Shown piece after piece: positions 1 to 10,940 of a stretch of DNA of 64,000 nt; positions within the stretch are counted from its first letter, which is position 1, and every line of letters starts with the position of its first letter. The notes beneath the pieces were generated by a model. That model was given only the letters and a program-made list of their open reading frames with translations, made no database searches and was not told the origin of the DNA. The position numbers and the translations under genes were made by a program. The DNA comes from Delphinapterus leucas (lineage: Eukaryota > Chordata > Mammalia > Artiodactyla > Monodontidae): contig NW_022098004.1 of the NCBI RefSeq assembly GCF_002288925.2, positions 14,394,581 through 14,458,580 on the forward strand, read 5' to 3'.

Positions 1-170
1 GGCTAGACAGCTCCATGTCCTGTCTACACTGAGTATGTTTAGACCTGACCATGTGCTGTCTACAATGAGAATATATAGACCTGACCGTGTTCTTTGTGCA
101 CAAGGACATGGGGACCTGGCCTGGCCTCTGTCCTGGGAGCTTCAGGGGGACATAGAGACCTGGCCTGGCC
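1..170. repeat. Degenerate ~36-44 bp minisatellite
   Basis: The motif AGACCTGACC, drifting to GGACCTGGCC, recurs at about 41, 77, 112 and 156. Each copy is preceded by a variant of CTGTCTACA or CTGTCCTGGGA. The array is short and diverged and may begin before the window. No coding role is visible. Confidence 0.5.
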
Positions 171-1254
171 TCAGTACTGAGAAGCTCCACGCCTCTGTCC
201 GAATGTCAGTGCTCAGACGTCTGGGGTCTGGAGCTGAGGTGGGCTTGTCTGGGTGACAGCGCTCTGCTCTGAGTGTGGTTACATGGCCCTCCCAAAGGAG
301 CCATGGTAAGGGCCTTAGTCCTTACCCCTGCAAGGTTCACCTTCCCTGTGGCTGGTGGAGACTCCTCAGGTGGGCTACCTCATGATTATTCCAATTCACC
401 AGCACACGCAGAGCGAGTAGGAAGGCAGGTTTACCTGGTGAATTGATTGCCGGGCACATGGATCTAGGTGTAAGGCCGATCGGCAGCAGGTGAGATGTGT
501 CTCTGTAATCTCCTTCTGGTCAACCATCTCTGCTCAGCAGAGTCCGGACCTGCCCCTCCTCTTTCAGCCCTGCTGTCCTGTGAGTTTTCTCAACACCCCA
601 GCAAATCAGGAGAGGACCAAGCCTGCCAGAACCAAGGTAGTGTGTTCAACTTCAGCACAAAAAAGTGAAAACAGGAGGGGACTGACTTCTCTGGGGCAAG
701 TGTTAGGAGAGGAGACAGACCCTACACTTCTTTCTCTGGTCCCAGGGACCTGGCTTGTTCCCACGTTGGGGGCTCATGCAGCACAGCCATGGTATCCTGA
801 CCAGGGGGATGTGTGACCCTAGTTGCAGTGTCTGGGGATTGTGTGGGGCTCACCCCATCCGTGTGGGTCAGGCTCATGTGCAGACCCCATGTCTGCTCTT
901 TGCCTGCAGTGTGTCTTGTCCCCTCTGAGATTTCCAACATCCGAATTGAGGGTGTCGCCCTGATTAACCTGTGGTCCCTTTTCTTCTCTTAACCTTGTCA
1001 TGTTCATATGAGGACAGGCACCTTTGAGCAGGGTGGTCCTCCTGCTGAGTGACAACCCTTGGTGGTATCATGTTAATATCATAGCAGATCACATGTCTTA
1101 TCTATGGGGTTGCTGCTGTCTGGGTTCCCGTGGACAGAGCTCAGGTAACACAGACTGGCCCCCCCTAAGAATGGTCCTCCACATGCCATGTGCCCGAGGT
1201 GGGGGACAGTGCTTTGACCTTGCACATTTGTAACAAAGGGGTCAGATTGGAGTC
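171..1254. other. Unassigned non-coding stretch
   Basis: Moderately GC-rich sequence with only short chance reading frames. I see no splice-flanked exon, RNA gene or repeat family that I can name. Diverged repeat remnants are possible. Confidence 0.4.
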
Positions 1255-1550
1255 TCAGTTAACCAGACATTTTAAAATTTTAAATGAAATAAAACACACA
1301 TCACACACCATTTACCATCATCATCATTTTAAGTGCATGTTTCTGAGGCATCAGGTACATTCACCTTGTTGTGGAGCCATTACCACCATCTCTAGAAAAT
1401 TCCACGACCATGAAAGTCTCACTTCCATCCCCTCCCGAAGCCCTGCTACCAACGACCACTTAGGTCCATGAGTTGTCGACTCTTGGGCCCCTATCTGAGT
1501 GGAATCCTGCAGTGTTTGCCCATCGACGCTCTGCTTGTTTGCATCTGAAT
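1255..1550 (-). mobile_element. Old L1 3'-end fragment (antisense)
   Basis: The sequence resembles the reverse complement of an old mammalian L1M 3' region: a polar A/T start, then text like 'gtacattcaccttgttgtggagccat' with 'accaccatctctagaa' and 'gagtggaatcctgcagtgttt'. It is truncated and non-coding. The subfamily cannot be named by eye. Confidence 0.55.
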
Positions 1551-2119
1551 ACCCTATATTTAGGGAGAGGGCGTGTGAGGAAGAGGCTGTAGGAGGGACA
1601 GGGCGTGCGGGCCACAGATGAGCCAGGACCTGACCAGCCGCCTCTGGGGCCCTCTGCTCCCGTGTCTTGGGCTGTTCGTCATCTGCATCATTGCTGTCCG
1701 CGCTGGCAGCCCTGGGGCACTGATGTCTGAGTGAGTGAGACTCCTCTGGTGCACCGCCTTCCACCTGCTCTTCCCGCTGGTTGGGGAGAGGGCTGCTAGC
1801 TGGGTGGTCTCTGCTCCTGCAGCAGGAAGGGCCCTGCAGGGGGGACCCACAGAGTGTGGAATGCAATCCCTGGAGCTTGGGGGGCGGGCCACAGCGTGAG
1901 GGCTGTGGCAAATGCTTAGGCTGCCACATCACCGACAGAATGTTCCCAAGACCCCGCTCAGGAGGGAGTGGTGGGTGGCCCGGGACCCCCAGAGACCCCC
2001 TTCCTGTCCTGGAGCTCAGAGAGCGCATCCTCTGTGGGCTCTGGATTCACCCCGTGGCTCACGCCATCTCCCTGTGTCCTGTCTTTGAATGAAGGAAAAT
2101 GATTTCTCCTGATTAGTGT
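1551..2119. other. Unassigned GC-rich stretch left of the numt
   Basis: GC-rich, CpG-poor sequence immediately left of the mitochondrial insertion. A 225-codon minus-strand frame (1351-2028) overlaps it, but half of that frame lies in the L1 fragment and it shows no domain. I see no gene here. Confidence 0.4.
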
Positions 2120-2677
2120 CCACAATACAGGTCTAGTCCTGTCGATATTATGGTTCTTTAATTTAGGTGTCCTGGAATAGCATCTGTTTTTAGGCCTAAA
2201 GAAGAAACAGCTCACGAGTATAAAACATTTTCAGATGAAACTAATATTCAATGACTATGCTACTTCGTTGTTGAATTAGTCATAATTCTCCTGGTTTTAG
2301 ATCTAATGTGGGGATTATAGAGGAGTAAAATTTTAAATCTTCATAATCTGTGTGTTCATAGCTTCAGTATCATTGATGACCCACAGTTTTTACGTTTAGG
2401 GAAGGGTTACTGATTTCATGTATCATGTAAAAGATTTGTAATGAGGATAGGGCAATTAAGATTCGAATGATGGCCGGTACATGGTCCAAATTGTCTCTAC
2501 TTGTGCATCTATTGTGTGTACATGAGTAAGTTTAGTTGTCAGTATTAATGAAATAATACAGAGGGCTAGAGAACTTATTTTAAAAGTGATTATTAATGTA
2601 TGATCATGAAAATATAAAAGTTTTTCCATAATAGGTGATGTTGCATCTAGAAAGCCTAGCTGAAATGGATTTGCCAT
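2120..2677 (-). pseudogene. MT-CO2: Numt copy of cytochrome c oxidase subunit 2
   Basis: Read on the minus strand from 2677 the frame begins [13 protein letters not shown], the mammalian COX2 N-terminus. A helical stretch containing [10 protein letters not shown] follows. The frame breaks after about 70 codons, but nucleotide similarity continues to about 2120, near the gene's 3' end. This is the left numt breakpoint. Non-functional in the nucleus. Confidence 0.88.
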
Positions 2678-2689
2678 CGTGTTATACAG

Positions 2690-2818
2690 TATTTTTGTCT
2701 ATGATTCAACTTTGACAAAGTTACATAATTTTTTGCTATTATCTCACTTATTAAGAAAGACATAATAGTTATGGTGTTGGCTTGAAACTGGTTGAGGATT
2801 CAGTTCCTTCCTTTCTTA
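2690..2818. pseudogene. Numt tRNA-Asp (minus) and tRNA-Ser(UCN) (plus)
   Basis: The short segment between COX2 and COX1 keeps tRNA-like blocks. 'aactttgacaaagtta' matches the tRNA-Asp region on the minus strand. 'ggttggcttgaaactggtt' followed by 'ttccttcctttctt' matches tRNA-Ser(UCN) on the plus strand. Cloverleaf pairing is decayed. Confidence 0.75.
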
Positions 2819-2819
2819 T

Positions 2820-4293
2820 TTTACATTTACATAGGTATGATCTTCAAGTATAGAATATGGTAGAGGGCATTCATGTAACCATTCTGGGTTAGTAGTAGTT
2901 AGTTCCTCTTCTGAAACTTCTCATTTAGATGCAAATACATCTCAAAATTTGAAGATTATTAGCATTACTGCTGTTAATGAGATGAATGAGTGAAATATTT
3001 CTTGTGTGTGCTTGAGGGTAGCTGGAGTAAAGTCGTGGCATCCCTGAAAAGCCAAGAAAGTGCTGCAGGGGAAAAAAAAATCATATTTTCTACTACAAAT
3101 AAAATTGTGAAGTGAATTTTTGCTCATGTTAAGTGTATGACCTGAGGTTATTGGAAATCAGTGTACAAAGCCTCCTATAATAGTGAAGGCTGCTCCCATT
3201 CACATTACATACTGGAATGTGCTACTGCCTAGTCTGTATTGTGGAAGACAGTGTCCTGGGATGAACTGGCTAAGATGATTCCTGTTAAGCCACCTACTGT
3301 AAAAAGAAAAATAAAGCATAAGTCTCATTATGCTATACTATACCATAATCTCTATGAAGAGTTGTTTATCAGCCACTTTTACTGCTAAAGGAATAGCAAT
3401 AGTTATGGTAGCTGATGTAAAAGCATGCTCATGGGTCAACATCTATTCCTACGGTAAACATATGAGGGGCCCACAAGATAAATCCTAAAAAGCCAGTGGA
3501 CATGGCTCATACTATTCCCATATATCTGTCCCAAATAGTATGTCACGATATGTGAGATTATTCTGAACCCTGGTAGGATAAGAATATAGACTTCAGGGTG
3601 ACCACAGAATCAAAATAGCTGTTGGTGTAGGGTTGGGTCTCCTCCTGTGGGGTAAAAGAAAGCAGTGTTTAGATTTTGATCTGTTAACAGTATGGTAATT
3701 CCGGCTGCTAGAACCGAGAGTGATATAGTAATATGGCTATAACTAGGGCAGATCAAATAATGGTGTTTAATATTGGGATAATGGCTGGCGGTTTATATTA
3801 AAGATGGCAGTAATAAAAGTAACAGCACCAAGAATTGAGGAAACATCTACTAAATGTAAGGAGAAAATGGTGAGGTGGACAGAGGCTCCTGCAAGGGCCA
3901 GACTGCCGGCTAGGGCTGAATATATGGTTCCACCGGTACCAGAACCAGCTTCTACTATTGATGATATGAGTAGGAGTAAGACTGATGGGGGAAGTAGTCT
4001 AAAGTTTATATTATTTATTCGGGGAAATGCTAAATTGAGTGCCCCAGTTATTACGGAGAGAAGCCAGTTTCTGAACCTTCCAATCATAATAGGTATAACT
4101 ATAAAGAAAATTATGACAAATGCATGTTCCGACTACATTATGGATTTGGTCAGCTCCAAGCAGCACTCTGTTGGCCTAGCTCAGCACGGATTAATGGACT
4201 TAAAGTGGTGCCTACTATTTCAGTTCAAGCACCAAATAATAAAGTCCTGATATCTTTGTGATTTGTTGAAAATAATCAGCGGTTTGTGAACAT
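2820..4293 (-). pseudogene. MT-CO1: Numt copy of cytochrome c oxidase subunit 1
   Basis: Nearly full-length COX1 on the minus strand, with its start near 4293 and about 1.47 kb remaining of the usual ~1.55 kb. The best open segment (4087-3767) shows subunit I signatures such as [20 protein letters not shown] and [11 protein letters not shown]. The rest is broken by frameshifts and stops. Tryptophan UGA codons would be stops in the nuclear code. Confidence 0.93.
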
Positions 4294-4295
4294 AG

Positions 4296-4408
4296 GTAAA
4301 AAAGGCTGAGCAAGTGTTAGACTGTAAATCTTAAAGACAGAGGTTATGCCCTCTTTTTGTCAAGCCCTGGGGTGAATCAACAAATTGAACTGCAAATTCA
4401 AAGATGCA
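4296..4408 (+). pseudogene. Numt tRNA-Tyr and 5' part of tRNA-Cys
   Basis: After the COX1 start come 'gactgtaaatcttaaagac' (tRNA-Tyr anticodon arm with GTA) and 'attgaactgcaaattcaaag' (tRNA-Cys anticodon arm with GCA). tRNA-Cys is then split by an L1 insertion; its 3' half resumes at about 4940. Confidence 0.8.
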
Positions 4409-4939
4409 GACATTGAGAATGGACTTGAGGACACGGTGGGGTGGGGAAGGGGAGGCTGGGATGTAGTGAGAGAGTGGCATGGACATATATACTACCAACT
4501 GTAAAACAGCTAGCTAGTGGGAAGCAGCCGCATAGCACAGGGAGATCAGCTCGGTGCTTTGTGACCACCTAGAGGGGTGGGAGGGAGGCTCAAGAGGGAG
4601 GAGATGGGGACATATGTATATGTATAGCTGATTCGCTTTGTTATACAGCAGAAACTAATACACCATTGTAAAGCAATTATACTCCAATAAAGATGTATAA
4701 AAAAATTTATTTTAGGGGCTTCCCTGCTGGCGCAGTGGTTGAGACTCCACCTGCCGATGCAGGGGACATGGGTTCGTGCCCCCGTCTGGGAGGATCCCAC
4801 GTGCCGCGGAGCGGCTGGGCCCGTGAGCCATGGCCGCTGAGCCTGCGCGTCTGGAGCCTGTGCTCCGCAACGGTAAAGGCCACAGCAGTAAGAGGCCCAC
4901 GTACCGAAAAAAAAAAAAAAAAATTCAATTAAAAAAAAA
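4409..4939 (+). mobile_element. L1 3' end inserted in numt tRNA-Cys
   Basis: The sequence is a typical young cetartiodactyl L1 3'UTR: 'gcacagggagatcagctcgg', 'ttatacagcagaaactaata' and 'caattatactccaataaa'. It ends in an A-rich tail. A CHR SINE (4716-4923) later landed in that tail, whose remainder 'ttcaattaaaaaaaaaa' follows the SINE. The numt sequence GCAG lies on both sides, consistent with a short target-site duplication. Confidence 0.85.
4716..4923 (+). mobile_element. CHR SINE (short type)
   Basis: Begins GGGGCTTCCCTGCTGGCGCAG, has the tRNA-derived box-B-like 'ggttcgtgccc', and ends in about 17 A residues. It is nested in the A-rich tail of the L1 fragment. Confidence 0.93.
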
Positions 4940-5212
4940 AGCAGCTTCAGCTCTGCTGGCTCTTCTTCTACCTCTTTTTTTCTTGATGGTGGGAGAAGTA
5001 GATTCAAGCCAGCTGACTAGAGAATTTACCTGTTAACTAAAATTTTGTGGGGTGGAAGCCCAGCAATGTAGTAAGGATTTAGCTTGAAGTGTTTGATTTG
5101 CATTCAATTGATGTAGGATAGAGTCTTGCAATCCTTATTTTCAGGAGTTAAGTAAATTGTACTTGCTTAGGGTTTTGAAAGCTCTTGGTCTATACTAGCC
5201 TAAATTCCTCGT
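4940..5212. pseudogene. Numt tRNA-Cys 3' half, light-strand origin, tRNA-Asn, -Ala, -Trp
   Basis: The WANCY cluster resumes here. 'cttcttctacc' pairs with 'ggtgggagaag' around a T-rich loop (about 4960-4998), the remnant of the light-strand replication origin hairpin. It is followed by tRNA-Asn ('cctgttaactaa', anticodon GTT), tRNA-Ala ('gatttgcattcaa', anticodon TGC) and, on the minus strand, tRNA-Trp. Confidence 0.82.
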
Positions 5213-5640
5213 CCAGCGCTGATAGAATGGGTATTAAGGGTGGTAATAGTGTGGATATTGAGGATTAGTAATGATAGGAAGGTTATTTGTTTTGTATGTT
5301 TGAATTGTCATTTTATTTTTAAGTTATTTATTGAAGGGAATATAGTTAGTAACATGGAGTATGTTAGCCGAAAGTAGAAATACCTGTTGAGTCGTACTCT
5401 GATGGCTGTTAGTGTTGGCAGAAGGATGTGGTTGTTTTTTGTTTTCTCTTGGATAATTACTCATTTGGGTAAAAACCCTGATGGGGTGGGAGACCTCCCA
5501 GTGATAATATGATGGTAATGATAAGGGTTGTGTTGAAAGGTGTTTTGTTTAACGTGTGTGACAATGACAGTGTTGCAGTACATGAGCTGGGCATAAATAG
5601 TAAGAAGGTAGTGTTATTCTGCACCGATAAAAGAAATTTT
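5213..5640 (-). pseudogene. MT-ND2: Numt ND2, 3' portion
   Basis: On the minus strand this matches the 3' half of NADH dehydrogenase subunit 2. 'gaattgtcattttattttta' and 'actcatttgggtaaaaaccc' correspond to the KMKWQFE- and PKWAI-like regions of the protein. It is broken by frameshifts. Similarity ends near 5640, where the ERV-bearing insertion begins. The 5' end reappears at 10640, so about 400 bp of ND2 is missing. Confidence 0.85.
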
Positions 5641-7065
5641 CACATATTGAGGTACGGGGAAGTCATTCTGGCTTATACATGATTTAACTCAAATTTTATG
5701 CTAACTTAAAAATAGCCAGTTTGTGGGCTATCAAACATACATTGTTCACCTGCTTTAATTGTTAAAGAAAAGGGCACACTGACCAGAAGTAAAGAATGTC
5801 TACGTTAAAAATAAAGATTAAATGCTTCCCTTCCTGGGATGCCAATTCTGGTAAGACCCTTCAATGATAAGACTCTTTCCCAGGTGTCAAGGCCATACTG
5901 ACTTGTTGTGTACATGTGTAGTTTTCTTTTTCGTTTTTATTTATTTATTTTTGAAACCTTAAAGGAATGTATTCCTGGCTTTAATGTTCTTTGTTCTGAC
6001 AAGATATAAAACTGTACTGAAAACCATGCTTCTCTGAAGCAGTTCCTCAGAGTTACCTGAGAGGTTGTCTTCTGGGATCTGTAGTCCTCAGTTTGGCTCT
6101 TTTATAAAACAAAACTCTTTTCTATTCCTATTCTAGATTGTTTAGATTATTTTCACTGAAATTACTTGGCATAGTCAGCAGGATATCAGAAAAACCCGCC
6201 TGAGGTCACCTGGATCTACTTTGGACCGGTGCTCGGGAGACCAAGCCTGGGCCCTTTGAGCCCCTCTGGCTTCAAAGCACCCTTCAGGTGCTTTGGTGAG
6301 TTCTTCCTCATATCTGGATCTCCTTGTGCTAAGTGACAGTTTGACTTTTATTTGAGCTGTTATCTTAAGACTTGGAGTCTTAAGGGGATACTGGTATATT
6401 TTCTAGGTGAAGAGGTCCTAGGGGTAAGTTTCCAGGGAGAGGACCTGGGGGAATTTCTAAGCAGGAAGGCCTGGAAGAAATTTTGGAGTGAACTGTGTTG
6501 GCTGACTTTTTAAAAAAATGGCTTAAAATTGGACATTTAAATTTAATTTTAGATGTGTACTTTATAATAGAATGAAACTAGAAGAAAGCGTGAAATTGCG
6601 CTTCTAAAACCTACCAGCTCCCGGGCAGGCATCCGCCCACTGACACTCTAGCTGGCTTCGACAATTGGTATGGAGCTAATACTTACAAGTACTTACCTAA
6701 TCCAAAAATGGCCAGGATGGAACTTTTTTGACATTCAAAACTGATTTTTGTGTGCACAATTAAAGAAAGCTGGCTTGATACAACATCTTTTCAAAATTCT
6801 GACTCTAAGAATAAAAGTACTCCTAGGAGAAAACTTGTAATTATGACTCTTATCATGTCCTTGAAGTGCTAACGCAGCCCACATTGTTTGAGACTACAGC
6901 CTTGGCTCAATTAGTGGAATGTAAAACTGAAGGGAATAAAAAGGCTTTTTAAACCTCAGGCAGGAAAACTATGAGATATCTGTGTCTATCTGGATGTGTG
7001 TATGTCTGTATGTCCGTTACAAGTATGTTTCTACTTCCAGATGATATCATCAAAATGAGTTGATA

Positions 7066-7269
7066 GGGCTTCCCTGGTGGCGCAGTGGTTGAGACTGCCT
7101 GCCGATGCAGGGGACACGGGTTCGTGCCCCGGTCCGGAGAGATCCCACATGCCGCGGAGCGGCTAGGCCCGTGAGCCATGGCCGCTGAGCCTGCGCGTCC
7201 GGAGCCTGTGCTCCGCAACGGGAGAGGCCACAACAGTGAGAGGCCTGCGTACCGAAAAAAAAAAAAAAA
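7066..7269 (+). mobile_element. CHR SINE (short type) inside the ERV
   Basis: Complete short-type CHR SINE from 'gggcttccctggtggcgcag' to a 13-A tail. It is one of the better-preserved copies in the window, so this insertion is later than the ERV. Confidence 0.93.
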
Positions 7270-8379
7270 GAATTCATAAAAGAGCTCTATTTAATTGACT
7301 TACAAATCAGATATTTCTAATTGTAACAAAAAGCTAACCCAAATTTTTAGAGGAGCATGCGATCTAGGATTAATCTTCAGTACATGAAAATAAGTTTAAG
7401 TTGTTGACTTGATTAATACAAACATGCCTTTAGGGTCATCAGTATGAAGTATAATACTTTTATTTGGTACCTAGGTTTCCTAAAAGTCAATAAGCTCATG
7501 CTACCTCTGTTACAAAATTTGTCAACAAGAAAATTAACTTAGTATGGTAGTATTTTCATAAGTAATAAAATTGAGATAAATGGGATAAAAGCTTTTAGGT
7601 GAACTCTTTAAAAATGATTATGCTTTATGGTATGTATACCTAAAAAGAGTTTCTCCAGATTTTGGGTAACTTGAAACTTTGGAGTTGTGCTAAATTAAAT
7701 TAAATGATGGGAATTCACTAACTATCCAGATCATTGCCAATTAAGATAAAAATACTAATACATTAATTGCTCAGCATGTCTAAATTTACCTACTTTGTCT
7801 TATCAGAGAAAAACTAAAGATGTTTGGGTTTATTGGACACATGTCTTGTACCACAATGAGAAAAGAAATCATGCTATGAGAAAATGTATGTTTCTAAAGG
7901 TTGTTGAAATACGTTGATAAGCTTGCCAATCAGGAAACGCTGGTATAACAGTTCACAATGTACTGTTTCTTGGTTTTTGTTAGGGATTAAGGTTTTCAAG
8001 GGTTAAATATTATATTTGTAATTAAAGTTAGTAGAAATAATAAGGTAAACATTTGAGTATTCAAGGAAAAAAAAGATGTGTGTTTTCAGTAAAAGGAGGA
8101 TTGAAGAAAGAAAATGGATTTAGTTAATGGAAAATGAAGTGATACTGTCCTGAAGTGTCTCAAAGAGAGAGATATTCAACTAATTATGCTTATTTGGTCA
8201 TAATTGACATGGGAAGCATTGTCAACATTAAGCCTTCTTTATGTCTATAAGTATATAGTGTAAATGTTCCAGAAATTATATGAAATTCCTGAAAATCTTA
8301 TATGTCCTGACATAGAATGTTTCTTTGTCATCAAAATCGAGGCTCACACTAAAGTGACTGAACCTCCGAGTATTAGGGA

Positions 8380-9945
8380 GATGCTCTGCTCTTTCATGCA
8401 AAGGCAACAACAGAGCTGATGGCACTTGTAGGTGAAGTCCATTCTGTGTCTACAAAAAATTAACACCTCATTGTCAGGCTTTTGCCATCCTGATGTCCTT
8501 ATAACATGACAACAGTCTGCTCCTAAATCAGAGAAATTAAGATGGGTAAACAACAGCTGTGAATTAAACAGTCTGGGATATGGGAAACCAAGACGGCTGC
8601 TTGGCTTTTCCTGGCTTCCTGGCAAACCCCATTTCTATTTGATGGGTTAAGGCCTTCCCTGGCTGCAAGGCTGATGCCCTCACAATGACAAGGAAACTGT
8701 TGGAAAATGTGTTTTCCACTTGGGGTATACTTTCCACAATGTCCAGTGAACAAGGCACCCACTTCACGTGACAAATCACATAAGCCTTAACAAAAACCTC
8801 AAAAACTTTAAAAAAAATATCCTCAATCATCAGGCAAGGTCACCAAAACTAATGGGAAAACTGGACTCAAGCAGAGCAAAAATTAATTATATGGGATTGA
8901 ATGAGCTTGTAAATATGATTATAATTTTTATGATTTTTTGTCTGAAATATTACTGGCTTTTCACCTTTGTTTTCCAGATATAAGGAAACCTTTCACCTTA
9001 AGCAAAGTATGACTTACAGCAATTTAGTAAATTATTCCTTTGTAAGCAGAACTGAAGCATTTATCTTTTCTCTCTACCTGATTCCTCCTGAATGTAGAAT
9101 CTCTTAGGTTCCTCACAGCCTTTCCAGGTGAAAAAGGAAGTCCACTTCCTGGCAGAAATAAGAACCTCAAGATATTTTGGAACATAGTTAGAGAGGAATC
9201 CACCTAAATCTGTAGGTATTGCAGGTAGAATCTAATGGCATGGCTTTCCTGGCTTTGAGAGGCCTTTTAAAAGTTCAATTTGAGGTCCCTTATGAAAAGT
9301 TGCAATAAAGCCAAATTTCAAAGGGCCTATATGATCAGTTACACTTATGTAAATAATCAGGGTAAGTGTATAGAAACCAGATTTATTCTTCAAACAAATT
9401 AGTCTTAATTTGACTATGTTTGGTCAAAATGAAGATAATTTATATAGAAAAATTAAGTTTCAATGATATACCTTCGTGGATATTGAGGTTTTATATGTAC
9501 TGAGGTTGTGTACTTACTGCCTACATCCGAGATGCCACTTTGTTATGTCACATTATTGTAAAGTGTAATTGAATTATTAAAAGGATATTCCAAGCTTGCT
9601 TCTGAAGCCGATCACAGTGTTCTATCTTTGGATGAAGATCAGATGCTCCATGACCTGCACCTAGGAGATTGGGCATACTGGAAAAGATATCATTTAAAGG
9701 ACTATCTCAAACCTAAAAGGAAGGATCCTTATCAGGTACTCTTAACTGGCTCATGCACAGTAAAACTGAAGGGAATTAACTCTCCAATTTTTATTTCTCA
9801 CTTAAAAAGGGCCTCTGCATCAGACTGGTCTGTAGAGGGGACTGCTGACCTGAAACTCACCTTAAAACAACCATCAAGCCAGGACGAGAAGACGATGACA
9901 ACAGTGAGTGGACAGCTGACCCAAGAATCCGGGCCAAGCCTGTAA
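8380..9945 (+). pseudogene. ERV pol remnant: integrase core and C-terminal domain
   Basis: Frame fragments near 8650-8780 read KAFPGCKADALTMTRKLLEN and then STMSSEQGTHF, the gammaretroviral integrase catalytic core. The block that normally contains the second catalytic Asp (SSDxGTHF) here reads SSEQGTHF, and stops follow. The frame at 9628-9945 carries the C-terminal domain, with LHLGDWAYWKRYHLKDYLKP, then KDPYQVLLTG, a GPY/F-type module, and VKLKGI. An unassigned AT-rich stretch (8.9-9.6 kb) lies between. Clearly inactive. Confidence 0.8.
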
Positions 9946-9965
9946 GACCCATCCTACTAGTTCGA

Positions 9966-10639
9966 TTGAACTGTTATTCAAATGTTTGTCTCCCTATCAA
10001 AACTGAAAGTTACTCTTCTACTTCTAGCTATACTTTTGCCCCAATATTGAAGATGGAAAGAAAATTCTTTAGTAAAGTTGTCACAAAGCATAGCTACTGG
10101 GATAGGCCCCTCATAATACCTGTCACTGACTTTTCAGATGTTGCTAATGTTACCACTCACCCAGACCAACCTCCCTCTGACCTAATCTTTCAGGTTTAAA
10201 TTCTTCAACGTATTAATGTGGCCATTCCTTGTCTGATACTATCTTCAGTCCCTAGAGACTGAGCAATACTTACCCCAGGACCCCCTCCCTCTGTCCCTTA
10301 CTTAATTGAAAAATGTCTTAATAGCTGACAAATAGAAGGTATACATCAGGAAATAAATGAATCTCCTTTCTCTCTTCATTAAAGAGTCAAGCAATCTGTG
10401 TTAGCAAAATACCAAGATACCAGTGGCAAATCTTTTGGGAATCTTGGTTCCTAATGCAGGAGTGTATGTAAACAAAAAGATCAGAAATTTATCAGCCACC
10501 ACTAGTCAAACAGCCAAAAAGACTGCACTGCAGCACAACAGATATCCCTATATTCCTTAGCCCAAGTAGTATTAGATAACTGGGTTGCCTTAGATTTTCT
10601 ACTGGTATTTGTGCTATTGTTCACACTTATGGGTTAAAT
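9966..10639 (+). pseudogene. ERV env remnant
   Basis: A 77-codon frame (9966-10199) continues directly after the integrase end, as env does in gammaretroviruses, but I recognise no specific domain in it. Near 10540-10610 one frame reads LAQVVLDNWVALDFLL, the heptad-repeat segment of gammaretroviral-type transmembrane subunits. It then stops and numt ND2 begins. Frames are broken throughout. Confidence 0.65.
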
Positions 10640-10752
10640 TTTTGTTTTTAATTAGAATGGGGATAATAGTAACCTGTCTGAGCTTGTTATTTCAATTATA
10701 ATTCCTGAGATAATGGTTAGTAGAATGATAGTAAACACAAGAGGGTTTATTA
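10640..10752 (-). pseudogene. MT-ND2: Numt ND2, 5' end
   Basis: The minus strand carries the N-terminal part of ND2 up to a start near 10752, directly next to tRNA-Met as in mtDNA. It is separated from the 3' part at 5.2-5.6 kb by the ERV. Confidence 0.75.
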
Positions 10753-10940
10753 GTACTGGAAGGATGTAAACCAACATTTTTGAGGTATGGGCCCAATAGT
10801 TAGTTAGCTGACTTTACCATGAAGAATTTAAAATTCTTAAGGGTAGGTTCAATTTCTATGATTCTAGAAATAAGAGGGTTTAAACCTCTATTACTAACTC
10901 TATCAAAATAACTCTTTGTCAGACATATTTCTTATGTTTG
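10753..10940. pseudogene. Numt tRNA-Met, tRNA-Gln, tRNA-Ile
   Basis: 'gaggtatgggcccaatagtt' is the reverse complement of the tRNA-Met anticodon and T arms. 'taggttcaatttctatgatt' is tRNA-Gln (plus). 'gtttaaacctctattact' with 'actctatcaaaataactctt' is tRNA-Ile (minus). Order and strands match mammalian mtDNA. Confidence 0.85.

Larger units (their letters stand above)
5700..10639 (+). mobile_element. Decayed gammaretrovirus-like ERV inside numt ND2
   Basis: About 4.9 kb of non-mitochondrial sequence splits ND2. The left 0.5 kb has an LTR-like look: a TATA-like 'gatataaaactgtac' near 6003, then an R/U5-like 'gtcttctgggatctgtag'. Integrase remnants lie at 8.38-9.95 kb and a transmembrane-env remnant ends near 10.63 kb, all plus strand. 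No 3' LTR is visible before ND2 resumes, so the 3' end is deleted. The middle (about 6.3-8.3 kb and 8.9-9.6 kb) is AT-rich and I cannot assign it to gag or pol by eye. Confidence 0.7.

Noticed and set aside
1351..2028. 225-codon minus-strand frame as a gene
   Set aside because: Half lies in an antisense L1 fragment, the rest in GC-rich sequence; composition is low-information (Pro/Ser/Arg), with no domain, no convincing splice sites and no CpG promoter.
3804..4250. 148-codon plus-strand frame
   Set aside because: Antisense shadow of the numt COX1 copy.
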